Below are positions 25,383 through 33,060 of a stretch of DNA of 45,670 nucleotides, piece after piece; the first letter of the stretch is position 1; each line of letters starts with the position of its first letter. A model generated the notes under the pieces. The model ran no database searches. It was not told the origin of the DNA and saw only the letters and a program-made list of their open reading frames with translations. A program made the position numbers and the translations under genes. The stretch spans positions 1 through 45,670 of the forward strand of contig NZ_PCDP01000050.1 of assembly GCF_003240585.1 (NCBI RefSeq), read 5' to 3'. Source of the DNA: Arminella tubonensis (GTDB lineage Bacteria; Pseudomonadota; Alphaproteobacteria; Rhizobiales; Rhizobiaceae).

Positions 25383-25570
25383 CGATTACTGCTGGCCGTT
25401 TGGTTTTGAGCCGAATGTAGATGGATATTCTGTGCGAATTTCTCACATCCTGTGAGAAGGCGGCAGAACAAACCTGAACTCTTGGTCAGCATCGAGCGCG
25501 TCACCGACCATCTAGGCCTGGACTATTTCGCCATGGCGTTTTTGCCCTCACCCATGAACGACCGATAATG
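25383..25570. other. intergenic stretch with a small palindrome
   Basis: TCTCACA (25441-25447) and TGTGAGA (25451-25457) form a perfect 7-bp inverted repeat about 60 bp after the MNT-HEPN stop. It has no T-tract. No gene is supported here. Confidence 0.35.
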
Positions 25571-25770
25571 TCGCTTGCCACTTAACCGTGAGAATGCGTC
25601 CGTTCCGGCAGGGCTCGGCACATAACCTGAGATTTTTCGGTGCGATATCGGCGTCTTACGCCTTCAGATTCGGCAATAAGATTTTGTGTTATTTGCCTTT
25701 TCTGATCAAGCCTGCCCGAAGCAGCCATTTTGTCCACAGCGGGGAATCTCAAGTTAAGTGCCGAAATCGA
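25571..25770. mobile_element. short repeat element copy A (three related 16-bp motifs)
   Basis: Three related motifs are present: CACTTAACCGTGAGAA (25581-25596), CACATAACCTGAGATT (25621-25636) and, inverted, AATCTCAAGTTAAGTG (25747-25762). The first two are exactly 40 bp apart, as in copy B at 32961-33060. The outer motifs are inverted relative to each other, like terminal repeats. The element truncates the GNAT-toxin remnant that ends at about 25775. It looks like the end, or a miniature derivative, of an element moved by tyrosine recombinases; that assignment is inference. Confidence 0.55.
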
Positions 25771-25774
25771 AGCC

Positions 25775-26019
25775 AAAATCTCGTGCGTGCATATTCAAGG
25801 GAAGCCGGGCTGAGCGTGTAGAAGCCGAGGATGACAGTCGGCTGCTCTGCCGTCACCGCAACGAAGGTCTTAGCCCCGCCATTCTCGTGGTTTTTGCCGG
25901 GCATATCGGGTCAGATAGGTGTTGAGGGCAACGTCCCCGCAATCGAAACGATTGCGATCATGGGCCTTGCTAATCGGCAGATCTCGCCAGTCATGGGAAC
26001 TCGCGCGACGTTTTGTCAA
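25775..26019 (-). pseudogene. GNAT toxin remnant (TacT-like), frameshifted and truncated
   Basis: Starting from a possible TTG at 26019 that overlaps the antitoxin stop, one frame reads WRDLPISKAHDRNRFDCGDV and ALNTYLTRYARQ, and after a shift another reads NHENGGAKTFVAVTAEQP and ILGFYTLSPASLEYARTR. These are the signature blocks of GNAT toxins that acetylate charged tRNA. The last third is missing, cut by repeat element A. It is inactive as it stands. Confidence 0.75.
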
Positions 26020-26278
26020 GCACGCGCAGCCCGGATGAGGCGTTCAGTTGGAGTCGGTGGGTTTTCCAGAAGGTCGAGAACACGCTTCGTATCACGCTCG
26101 GAGAGTTTCAGATGTTCGGCCTTTTCGACGAGTTCACGTGCCTTTGGCAGCACCGTGCGGAGGATAAAACCCGTCACATTGAGGTGTTCGAGTGCAGCGG
26201 CACGCACAATCACCGCTTTTCCTCAGGCGGGATTCTAAGCTCGATGCGATCATTGGTTTCGGTCAGTGGACGGGCCAT
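26016..26278 (-). pseudogene. DUF1778 antitoxin (TacA-like) with one-base deletion
   Basis: The gene starts at an ATG at 26278: MARPLTETNDRIELRIPPEE, then a missing base near 26214 shifts the frame, and the rest (VRAAALEHLNVTGFILRTVL, KLSERDTKRVLDLLENPPTP) continues to a stop at 26016. Restoring one base would give 87 residues, the normal size of DUF1778 ribbon-helix-helix antitoxins that repress their own promoter and neutralise a GNAT toxin. The cognate toxin remnant follows directly. Confidence 0.8.
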
Positions 26279-26307
26279 AACACTTCTCCTTCATCAACGC
26301 TGATATG

Positions 26308-26326
26308 GTACGGATTTATTCCGTAC
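26308..26326. promoter_or_regulatory. palindrome upstream of the TacA-like antitoxin
   Basis: GTACGGA (26308-26314) and TCCGTAC (26320-26326) form a perfect 7-bp inverted repeat with a 5-bp spacer, 30 bp before the antitoxin start. This is the usual place for autoregulation by a ribbon-helix-helix antitoxin. Confidence 0.6.
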
Positions 26327-26589
26327 GCAACTTGCATGTCTAGGAGATGCTATCAGATCGGGAGAAGGGGAAGACGCCTCCAGCAATCTGGTGGGGCAAC
26401 CAATGCCGTAGATGAGGCGTTCAGTGGCTCTCGTTACCTGGAATGATCATCGATCAATGGCGTTGGTCGTGGGGCGGGCAGGTAGGGGCAGGATGCAACA
26501 TCATCTCACGGACGTCGGCGCTTTCTTCGGCATGTCCCTCCCGGCTGACGTACCATTTGAAGGGGCCGGCAGGCGCACTTTGGTTTGGG

Positions 26590-27056
26590 GGCGTGGACGC
26601 TTGGCGCTATGAAGTCTGGCGGGTAGTGAACAACATGAATATAACCATCGCCGTGACGCGCATAGACCGTCCAAATCAGGATTATTTCGATCGCAAAGCC
26701 GCCAAGGCATTTGCGGTCGCGACCGCCATTCTCGACGGAGAAGCTATCGTTCTCGACGACGAGGCGAGGTCGGATTTCAGCGCCTTGCTATCGCTGGGTG
26801 GGCGAGGGGGTAAGCAGCCGTCCAACGAGGCGGTGTTCTACGTTATTGATCTCTTGTATTTCGATGGCCATGGTCAGCCTGGAATGGAACAGACGGAACG
26901 TCGGCATTTGCTCGAGGATTTTTTGGAGGAGGAAGCCGGCATTATACGCCTCTCCGAACACGTTGAAGCAGGCGGTGGTGTCTTGCGAGTGCCTGCGAGC
27001 ACGGCATCGAAGGCATCCTCGCCAAACACAGAGGCCGTCAGAATCCAGAGCTATGA
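26590..27056 (+). pseudogene. ligD: ATP-dependent DNA ligase (LigD-type) remnant
   Basis: The frame contains ATAILDGEAIVLDDEARSDF, SALLSLGGRGGKQPSNEAVF, YVIDLLYFDGHGQPGMEQTE and RRHLLEDFLEEEAGIIRLSE, the middle motifs of the LigD ligase domain used in non-homologous end joining. After a frameshift near 26990, ACEHGIEGILAKHRGR continues in another frame to a stop at 27054. The catalytic KYDG motif expected upstream is degenerate (EVWRVV), and the polymerase, nuclease and OB-fold parts are absent. No Ku gene is nearby. It is a dead fragment. Confidence 0.8.
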
Positions 27057-27227
27057 AGGGTGGCCCGCTATAGCCACATTACTCACGTGCCTTATCGCTG
27101 AGCTCGGCAAGATGTTCCGGGATGCCCGCTGCTCGCTTTGCGAGGAAATGCCAGCCAGGGGAGATGATGGCGTGATCGGCAACGATCCGTTTTCACCGGC
27201 TTCCATGTCCCTCATCTTCACGCTCCA

Positions 27228-27623
27228 TCACCCGACTAAAATGTCGGTGTGCGCAAAGTCGTTGCCCTTGAACAGCAGTGGAATGCGATAGGCCCGCGCG
27301 CAGGCATAGGCAAAACAGTCGCCCATGTTGAGGTCGGCCTTGTGACGACCCTTTCCGTAAATCCGGAAGGCCTTGATGGCTTCGCGGCCGATGGCCACGC
27401 TGATCTGGATTATCTGGGCGGATGTTTCCTCGACGAAGAGGTCGACTAGCTCTTCCGCCTGCTCGATCGGGCAAGCCGGTTTCCGGGCAAGCCCGGCTGT
27501 AGCCTCGTAAAGGACAATCGGTGACACATAGACCTTGCTGGCCTGGGCAAGTCGGGCGGAGAGGGAAAGCCGGTCGTCCTCGTCACCGATAATACCGATG
27601 ATGGCGGATGCATCCACAAACAC
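27228..27623 (-). CDS. vapC: VapC-type PIN-domain toxin 1
   Basis: A 131-residue PIN ribonuclease. The acidic metal-binding residues are visible at Asp4 (MFVDASAI), Glu40 (LYEATAGLA), Asp102 (NMGDCFAYA) and Asp122 (KGNDFAHTDI), so the active site is complete. The start is a GTG that overlaps the antitoxin stop by one base (TAGTG), giving translational coupling. It cuts RNA when not bound by VapB. The pair belongs to the Rv0623/PSK-type antitoxin class. Confidence 0.9.
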   Translation of the reverse strand: MFVDASAIIGIIGDEDDRLSLSARLAQASKVYVSPIVLYEATAGLARKPACPIEQAEELVDLFVEETSAQIIQISVAIGREAIKAFRIYGKGRHKADLNMGDCFAYACARAYRIPLLFKGNDFAHTDILVG

Positions 27624-27862
27624 TATGCATCTCCTGACAAGTCATCAAAAAACGCCTTATCGGCTTGCACTCCGCTTGCCGGAAAGGCACGATAGCGCTC
27701 GGACAGGTGCTCTAGTCGCTCGGTGAGCGGAACCTCGCCGCGAGCGCGTTGATATTCGTGTTCGACCGCTTCACGGATAGTGTCGGTCAGGCTCTTGCTC
27801 TTGAGTTTGGCCAGTCGGCGGACCGCAGTGTCGGTCGCTTCGTCCTTGACAGAAAACGCCAT
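27623..27862 (-). CDS. vapB: VapB-type antitoxin 1 (Rv0623-like)
   Basis: A 79-residue antitoxin beginning MAFSVKDEATDTAVRRLAKL and continuing LTDTIREAVEHEY, the PSK/Rv0623-type ribbon-helix-helix signature; the tail (FPASGVQADKAFFDDLSGDA) wraps the toxin. I chose the ATG at 27862, preceded by GGAGATGGAA; in-frame ATGs at 27868 and 27874 and a much longer open frame exist, but homologues begin at MAFS. A perfect palindrome lies 17 bp upstream. Confidence 0.88.
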   Translation of the reverse strand: MAFSVKDEATDTAVRRLAKLKSKSLTDTIREAVEHEYQRARGEVPLTERLEHLSERYRAFPASGVQADKAFFDDLSGDA

Positions 27863-27878
27863 TTCCATCTCCATTGTT

Positions 27879-27909
27879 CTATACGTATAGACAGTCACGT
27901 ATAGATAGC
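27879..27909. promoter_or_regulatory. vapBC operator
   Basis: CTATACGTATAG (27879-27890) is a perfect 12-bp palindrome just before the vapB start, followed by a related ACGTATAGATAG (27898-27909). Two tandem sites like these are typical of VapB/VapBC conditional autoregulation. Confidence 0.65.
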
Positions 27910-27989
27910 ACTGTCTCTGTCTTGTTGCGAGAGCCCACTGAAAGGAAAATTCCGCCGTCGGAACGGAGCCAAAGGGTCGGCTAGGAACC

Positions 27990-28237
27990 CAGCGTGCCGC
28001 AGCCACGCCTCGCAGGTGGCGAAGGCACTCAGGGATCTCGGCCGCGATGGCATGGCGCGTGTCGACTTCTTTCTGACGGCGGACATGCAGTTCCTTGTGA
28101 ACGAGGCGAACACCATTCAGGGCTTCACCAATATCAGCATGTGTTCCAAGGCGACGGCAGCTAGCGGCGTCAGCCATCCCGAAATCATTGACCGTCTTGC
28201 CGCACATGGCTTGGCTCGGGCTGGACGGGTAGCCTGA
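27990..28237 (+). pseudogene. ddl: D-alanine-D-alanine ligase C-terminal remnant
   Basis: The frame contains AKALRDLGRDGMARVDFFLT, then MQFLVNEANTIQGFTNISMC and SGVSHPEIIDRLAAHGLARA. The block GMARVDFFL ... FLVNEANTIxGFTxxSM is the ATP/Mg-binding end of Ddl, which joins two D-alanines for peptidoglycan. The family normally reads NEVNTxPGFT; Pro is replaced by Gln here. The first two thirds of the gene are missing, so it is a fragment. Confidence 0.8.
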
Positions 28238-28394
28238 AAATAGCAGGGTACCGGCTCAAAGCTCAGGCCACGAACGGACATTGAATATCACCGTTTTGGC
28301 GACACAAATCATGGCAAGCACCGAGCGGGTGAAGATTACTGTCACGAAGGCGCGCTCGCGCGACAGGCTCTTCGCAGCGCCATGAACCAGGCTC

Positions 28395-29297
28395 TTAACG
28401 GCGGACATGGCTGAAGCGACGGGCCTCGTCTAGCAGCGCCCTGACGGAAGACGGCTGCCACTTTCGTCCCCCACGTCGCGGTCGCTCATGCGTCTGATCC
28501 AATTGGGCGGCAATGCGCAGCGACAGATCAAGATCGGCGATGGCGATCCCGGCAACCAGCCGCATCAGATGGTCCTCCGGTGGTCGCCGAGGAGAGCGGG
28601 CAAGCAATTCCGGCTCGGCGAGCTTCTGGCTCACCATACGGCGGGCTGCACGACGCAGGCGTTCGACCATCCAGTCATGACCTTTCCGATTGAGGATCCG
28701 GACGACATCGTCCCAGCTATGCTGTGGGCGTAGCTGCCGCACGGTCGGCAGCCATGTCTGCGCCGACACAATTAGTTCGTCCAGATAGGCGCGCCCGCGA
28801 GCGGCCGAGACCGTCCGCACGGCCTATGGCCGGCGTTCCTGAAGCTCGGGATTGCTAGCAAGCCTGCCGCGCGCCTTGGCGGCCTGCATGCCGGACTTGG
28901 TTCATTCCGCGATGAGGGCACGTTCGAGCTGGCCCACGGCGCCGAGCACCTGCCAGGAAAACATACCCTGCGGCGTGGATGTGTCGATCGGATCGCGCAG
29001 GGAGCGGAAATGCACGCCCCGTTTCTTGAGATCTTCGATGACGTCGAGCAGATGGCTGACCGATCGGGCGAGGCGATCGATGCGAACGACGACGAGCACG
29101 TCGCCGGCGCTGAGGTCCTTCAGCAGCTTGGTAAGGACCGGTCTTGCGCGTGACGCACCGGATGCGGTGGCAGCCAGCTGTCCGCAATTCGTCAACCTGC
29201 GCGTCATGGAGCTGATCGTCGGTCGAATGTCGAAACGCGCGCGTATCAGATCAGTCTTTGGGCGAGGGGAGGGGACTGGCCTTTATCGCTTTCGCCA
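28395..29297 (-). pseudogene. serine recombinase (resolvase family) with stops and frameshifts
   Basis: The parts in order are: YARVST and DDQLHDAQVDELRTAGC in different frames near 29270-29160, then DVLVVVRIDRLARSVSHLLD, FRSLRDPIDTSTPQGMF and LGAVGQLERALIAE in one frame, an in-frame TGA at about 28902, TKSGMQAAKARGRLASNPEL, an in-frame TAG near 28820, and AVRTVSAARGRAYLDELIVS continuing to 28395. It is a resolvase/invertase-like enzyme whose catalytic Ser lies in YARVST. At least two nonsense codons and one or more frameshifts inactivate it. Confidence 0.85.
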
Positions 29298-29541
29298 TTA
29301 ATTTCTCGACCCGTTTTTAGAGGTGTTTGTACTGATAAGAAATGGGTGAGAAAAGGGGCCTTTGTAAACGTGTTTTATGACCAAAAAGGAAGGTCGCACA
29401 GCGCGTTTTCTAGTCGAGGACAGCCCAGCGACCCATTTTGGCTGCGGAACGCCAGCCGGTGGCCTTGCACAGTCGAAATGCTGCAAAACTCTGTGTTCGA
29501 ATGGAAGTATCATGGTTTTGCTCGCGCATTGATGCCGGGAT

Positions 29542-29618
29542 AGATGCTTGAGCGGGCTTTTCTAGGCGATATGCATCTCTCTGTTGGCTAAGTAAGACCA
29601 ACCAGAGCTTTGACTATC
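29542..29618. repeat. dispersed repeat copy 2
   Basis: This stretch is about 84% identical by eye to 1421-1497. It includes a tail of the minus-strand DUF4143 frame (SIVKALVGLT, stop at 29588-29590) corresponding to SIGKALVDLT of the intact gene, plus the downstream flank. The remainder of the gene is absent. Confidence 0.75.
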
Positions 29619-29625
29619 GAGGTTA
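29588..29625 (-). pseudogene. DUF4143 ATPase 3'-end remnant
   Basis: Only about 12 codons remain (TSIVKALVGLT and stop), aligned with the C-terminus of the ATPase at 1468-2634. Synonymous and replacement changes are mixed, so this is a diverged relative, not a recent duplicate. Confidence 0.6.
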
Positions 29626-29799
29626 CCCCAAGGCCGATGATCGATTGGTTTCTACCACAGCCAATGGCGTGGGGGCTTTAACTCCACCGGCCGATGAACG
29701 GCAGCGAAACGCAACATTCACAGCCTGTTCAGCGCGCTAATGTCATCAAGTAACCAGAAAGAGCCTTACCTTCCAACCCAGGCTTTGATGGAGTAGCCG

Positions 29800-30171
29800 A
29801 TGAAAAAGATCATTCTCTCGACACTTGCTACATTGGTCGCGACCGGCAGCATCTTCGCGTCCTATGGCGACGCGAGCGCACATGACTATCGCAGTCACCG
29901 CCACGGCGACAGGGGTGCTGCCATCGTTGGTGGGCTGGCAGCAGGGGTCATTGGTGGCCTGGTTGCCGGTGCTCTCATCAACGACAGGGATCGTCCACAG
30001 TACGACGATGGAGGAGGTTACAGCAACGGCCCGCGTTACGAAGGTCGTGTCGGTTATCGCGACTATACTAGCTCGGGCTACCGGTACAGCAGGGGTCCGC
30101 GTTATGAGGACGACTCCGGCTATCGCGATTTCGATGGCTCGGGCTATCGTTACGACAGTGGCTGGCGTTGA
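29800..30171 (+). CDS. exported glycine-zipper, Tyr/Gly-repeat protein
   Basis: A 123-residue protein with a signal peptide (MKKIILSTLATLVATGSIFA, cleavage near ASA), a glycine-zipper-like membrane segment (AAIVGGLAAGVIGGLVAGAL, about 40-59) and a repetitive tail in which YRD-x-(S/G)SGYRY and GPRYE recur. The ribosome-binding site is TGGAG. It resembles small rhizobial envelope proteins of unknown role. It lies antisense beyond the true end of the tyrosine recombinase pseudogene; the long minus-strand frame here exists only because a base is missing upstream. Confidence 0.75.
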   Translation: MKKIILSTLATLVATGSIFASYGDASAHDYRSHRHGDRGAAIVGGLAAGVIGGLVAGALINDRDRPQYDDGGGYSNGPRYEGRVGYRDYTSSGYRYSRGPRYEDDSGYRDFDGSGYRYDSGWR

Positions 30172-30265
30172 TGCAGACCACGTAGGCCTCCAGCGTTCCA
30201 TGAGGGCGACCTGAATTGCCCCCGTGGAACTTTTGCGCCAACCGTGCGATTTGAGGTCCGTTCCG

Positions 30266-31439
30266 TCAAATGACCAGCCGCGCCGCCGGCCCATCTTGCG
30301 TTCGGCGTTGTTATAGTAGCTTGCCGCCTGGGTGACTGATTTGTGCAAGGATTGCTGCATCGCCTCGGCAAGCGCAATGCCGCGATTGGCTGCCTCCGTC
30401 AGATAACCGGAACGCAGGCCATGGGCGGAAAATTGCGACGGGTCGAAGCCCGCCCGCAATATCCGGGTCTTGAGGATCAGGTCGATCGATTGCGGCGTCA
30501 GCGACCGTCGGTCGAGATTGCCCCACTGGTCGATCCGCCTGAATAGCGGTCCGCTGTCGATGCTGCTTTCCGCATGCCATTGTTTCAGGGCGGTGACCGG
30601 ACGGCCGATCAGCACGACATGTTCGTTGTCGTCGGCCTTCGTGGTCTTGGTGCGACCGAGACAGATGGTGAGGCAGGGTGGGAGAGGGGAGGCGGCATCG
30701 TTGGCGATGGTCCGGACCGGATCGTCGTCGAGCAGATCCTCGAACCGCAGATTTGCCACCTCCGAGCGCCGCCGGCCACCGGAAGCAAAGGCCGTCAGCA
30801 GCAGCGCGCGATCGCGCAGGTCGACCAGCCTGTCACTAGCGCAGGTCGCCAGCAGCTTGGTGAGAATATCGCCGGTGACCGCCTTCTTGCTTTTTCGCTG
30901 CCTCGGCCGATCGCTGGCCTTGACGGCCAACCGCAGCGCGCTTTTGAGCGACGGCGCCGAGAACGCGCCCGTCGATCCCCGCCAGCGCGTCAGGATCGAC
31001 CAGCTCGCAACCGCCGACGGACGGTGGCGGGCGCATGCGGTCCGGTGCTTCTCAGTAGCCTTTTGAGCCTGAGGGCGATCGCCACGTCCTCCGGCATACC
31101 GTGCTCGGGATTGGTTTCGCGCTCGGCCCTGTCCCAGAGGTGATGCGCCACGAATTTCAGCAGCAGGCTTTCCGGCGCTGGCCAGGGAAGGGGAGTGCCG
31201 GTCGCAACACCGCACCAGGCTTCGAGATAGGCCAGATCGGAGGCCAGCGCCCGCATGGTGTTGTCGCCCATGCCTTCGCGGGCAAGATGCTTCAAGGTCG
31301 CGACGTCGTCGTCAGTGAGAAGTTCGGCCAGCTGCTCGCGCCGATCGAACGGCAGGATGGCGTCGAGCGCGTCCAGCTCTCCGGCCCGTCGCAACGCATC
31401 AGGCTGCTGAATAGCTGGAAATGTCGTTGCTGCTGCCAT
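30266..31439 (-). pseudogene. tyrosine recombinase copy 1, two one-base deletions
   Basis: The N-terminal half starts at 31439 (MAAATTFPAIQQPDALRRAG) with a SAM-like domain (AREGMGDNTMRALASDLAYL) up to TVRRRL near 31010, where a missing base shifts the frame. The catalytic half continues in another frame: AFASGGRRRSEVANLR (Arg I), SAHGLRSG (His and Arg II) and AASYYNNAE (Tyr), then a second missing base replaces the normal end. With both bases restored it would be about 390 residues and stop at 30266. It is a close paralogue of copy 2 at 33801-34942. It belongs to the XerC/D-like phage-integrase superfamily. Confidence 0.85.
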
Positions 31440-31443
31440 CTAT

Positions 31444-31866
31444 TTAATGGTCCTTCCACGGATTGACGATCACCAAGCCGATGCCCTCGAAATCAGAGAC
31501 ATTGCGTGTCGCTACCGAGGCACCGCGCGATAGCGCGATAGCCGCGATCTGCGCGTCGAACTGGCTGATGGGCCGGCCGGCGCTGCGACGATCCGTGGCG
31601 ATGGTGGCATAGAGATCCGCCGCGTCACGATCAAACGGCAGCACACGTCCAAACAGATCCTCGCCAAAAATCGGCGAGATGGCCGCCTCCAGATCACGGC
31701 GGCGGCGGCCTTCTGGCAGAAGTCGCAGTCCATAAAGGATTTCAGCCTCGGTGACTGCGGTCGTGAACACCGACAGCGGCGGCAGCGCTGCCAACCATTC
31801 GATGACGGCCGTGTTTGGGGACGGCGTCAGCAGCTCCGAAATGACGTTGGTGTCGAGAATGATCAC
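31444..31866 (-). CDS. FitB/VapC-type PIN-domain toxin 2
   Basis: A 140-residue PIN ribonuclease with Asp5 (ILDTNVISELL), Glu42 (TEAEILYGLRLL), Asp104 (SQFDAQIAAIA) and Asp125 (RNVSDFEGIG), so the metal site is complete. This is the FitB branch. A GTG start overlaps the antitoxin stop by 4 bp (GTGA). It is followed 4 bp later by the tyrosine recombinase pseudogene on the same strand, suggesting one transcript. Confidence 0.9.
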   Translation of the reverse strand: MIILDTNVISELLTPSPNTAVIEWLAALPPLSVFTTAVTEAEILYGLRLLPEGRRRRDLEAAISPIFGEDLFGRVLPFDRDAADLYATIATDRRSAGRPISQFDAQIAAIALSRGASVATRNVSDFEGIGLVIVNPWKDH

Positions 31867-32111
31867 TGCCCGAAATCCGGGGCGTCGCGAATAGCCTCAC
31901 GGGCCGGAATATCGAGGTCGACGCCGCCGACCGGCGTCAGGCGCGCGCGGATGGTCTCGGCGAGATTGCGAGCCGGCTTTTCGCTTGCAGCCAGTGCGAC
32001 CCGGAGAATATCGCGCGCTTCGTCCTCCATCGAGCGACCATGCGTGGCCGCGCGGACGCGCAGACGCTGCTTGAGCGCGTCATCGATATTGCGGATGGTC
32101 ATGCTTGCCAC
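31863..32111 (-). CDS. FitA-type antitoxin 2
   Basis: An 82-residue ribbon-helix-helix protein: MASMTIRNIDDALKQRLRVR then ATHGRSMEDEARDILRVAL is the FitA signature. I chose the GTG at 32111 because GGAGGA lies at the right distance; an in-frame ATG at 32123 and another at 32102 are alternatives. It neutralises the PIN toxin and, by analogy to FitA, binds the inverted repeat just upstream. Confidence 0.88.
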   Translation of the reverse strand: MASMTIRNIDDALKQRLRVRAATHGRSMEDEARDILRVALAASEKPARNLAETIRARLTPVGGVDLDIPAREAIRDAPDFGQ

Positions 32112-32125
32112 GAGGTCCTCCATTC

Positions 32126-32152
32126 ATCAATGATGGCATTGTAATCATTGAT
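32126..32152. promoter_or_regulatory. operator of the FitAB-like pair
   Basis: ATCAATGAT (32126-32134) and ATCATTGAT (32144-32152) form a perfect 9-bp inverted repeat with a 9-bp spacer, 15 bp before the antitoxin start. FitA-type proteins bind comparable inverted repeats. Confidence 0.65.
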
Positions 32153-32375
32153 TGCACACTTTTCAACGTCAGCGGTGGGTTCAAGGCGGACTTTGTCATA
32201 GGAGCTTTTGGCGGCCGCTGAATCGGCTCCTTCCTCGGTGCGGCGGGCGGCGGGGGAGGGAAAGGTTTTTTGCTTCCGCATCGATGGCTCGTGGGGCTGT
32301 GATTTCCCCCAACTTCACCCGCTCTGTGCCGCCAAATCATCACTATCGATACTTGATACGGATCGCCCGACATCT

Positions 32376-32552
32376 GTCAACGTTGCCGCTTTAGGTCAGA
32401 CAACGTTCGTCGTGTTATTCGCCGGCCCGCCGCTGCTGGGTTTTATTGCCGAGCATATTGGCATTCGATTCGCCTACTGGGCAGTCATCCCGGTGGTCGT
32501 GGCCGGGCTCCTCATGACAAGGGCGCTTGCGCGGGGGGTGCAGGGGCTTTGA
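32376..32552 (+). pseudogene. MFS transporter C-terminal remnant
   Basis: The frame reads VNVAALGQTTFVVLFAGPPL, LGFIAEHIGIRFAYWAVIPV and VVAGLLMTRAL before a stop at 32552. GPPLLGFIAEHxGIR followed by a last transmembrane helix is the typical ending of major-facilitator efflux proteins. No upstream helices are present, so only the last one or two membrane segments survive. Confidence 0.65.
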
Positions 32553-32631
32553 TCAAGGCGGCCGATTAACGGCGCCCGGTTGGGTCAGGGCGATTGCGAT
32601 CCGGCTTGCGACTGTCGGCTGACTTCAAGCC

Positions 32632-32736
32632 CTACATGTTCCGCCCACCTCGCGGCGATCGGAATGCCGCGAACGAGGGTAGGTCGACGAGCCAGCCGAG
32701 CGCCGACACCAGGGTGAACAGGTCATCCCCATTCAA
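32632..32736 (-). pseudogene. TetR regulator C-terminal remnant
   Basis: The frame reads LNGDDLFTLVSALGWLVDLP and SFAAFRSPRG, then a stop. It aligns with NGDDLFALMTALGWAVDQPS of the intact TetR protein at 17263-17814. The helix-turn-helix is absent. It is joined directly to a LysR fragment at about 32735. Confidence 0.7.
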
Positions 32737-32960
32737 TCGCTTACCTTGGCAAGTGAGACCTGCGCTAGCTTTTGCGCGGCATTCTTTAGCCAATCCAGCA
32801 GTTGGCGCACGGCTGGCCGCATTCCCCGGTTCCCGAGATGAACAGCGTGAATGATGCCCGTGAGCGGCACTTCATCGAATTGAAGATGGTGGAGACGACC
32901 GGCCGCAATTTCATTCTCGATCTCCGGGACGGTTGTTGCTGGTGAACAATCGGCGGGCCG
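32733..32960 (-). pseudogene. LysR-type regulator C-terminal remnant
   Basis: The frame reads VPEIENEIAAGRLHHLQFDE, VPLTGIIHAVHLGNRGMRPA and VRQLLDWLKNAAQKLAQ, then a stop at 32733. VPLTGxIHAVHLxxRGMRPAVRQLLDWL is a characteristic LysR ending. The upstream part is cut off exactly where repeat element B begins at 32961. Confidence 0.7.
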
Positions 32961-33060
32961 TGTCGTTTGGCAGTTAAACGCAAGAATGCGGCTGTTTGGA
33001 TCTCGTTTGGCAGATAATCTGAGATTTGGTGCGACGAGATTCTCAAATTAAGTGCAACTG
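32961..33060. mobile_element. short repeat element copy B
   Basis: Three motifs are present: CAGTTAAACGCAAGAA (32971-32986), CAGATAATCTGAGATT (33011-33026) and, inverted, ATTCTCAAATTAAGTG (33039-33054). The first two are 40 bp apart as in copy A, but the third follows after 28 bp instead of 126 bp. The element cuts a LysR gene on its left side. Confidence 0.55.

Larger units (their letters stand above)
29298..29799. other. gene-poor stretch containing a DUF4143 gene scrap
   Basis: No intact gene. Short frames at 29346-29543 (plus) and 29298-29513 (minus) are unmatched. Within it, 29542-29618 repeats the 3' end of the DUF4143 gene region at 1421-1497. Confidence 0.45.

Noticed and set aside
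25441..25457. The TCTCACA/TGTGAGA palindrome as a terminator for the MNT-HEPN gene
   Set aside because: The stem is short and AT-mixed with no T-tract after it, so I list it only as a palindrome.
29746..30265. The long C-terminal extension of the minus-strand recombinase frame
   Set aside because: It exists only because a missing base removes the original stop at 30266. The extension has no motif and is antisense to a good exported-protein gene.
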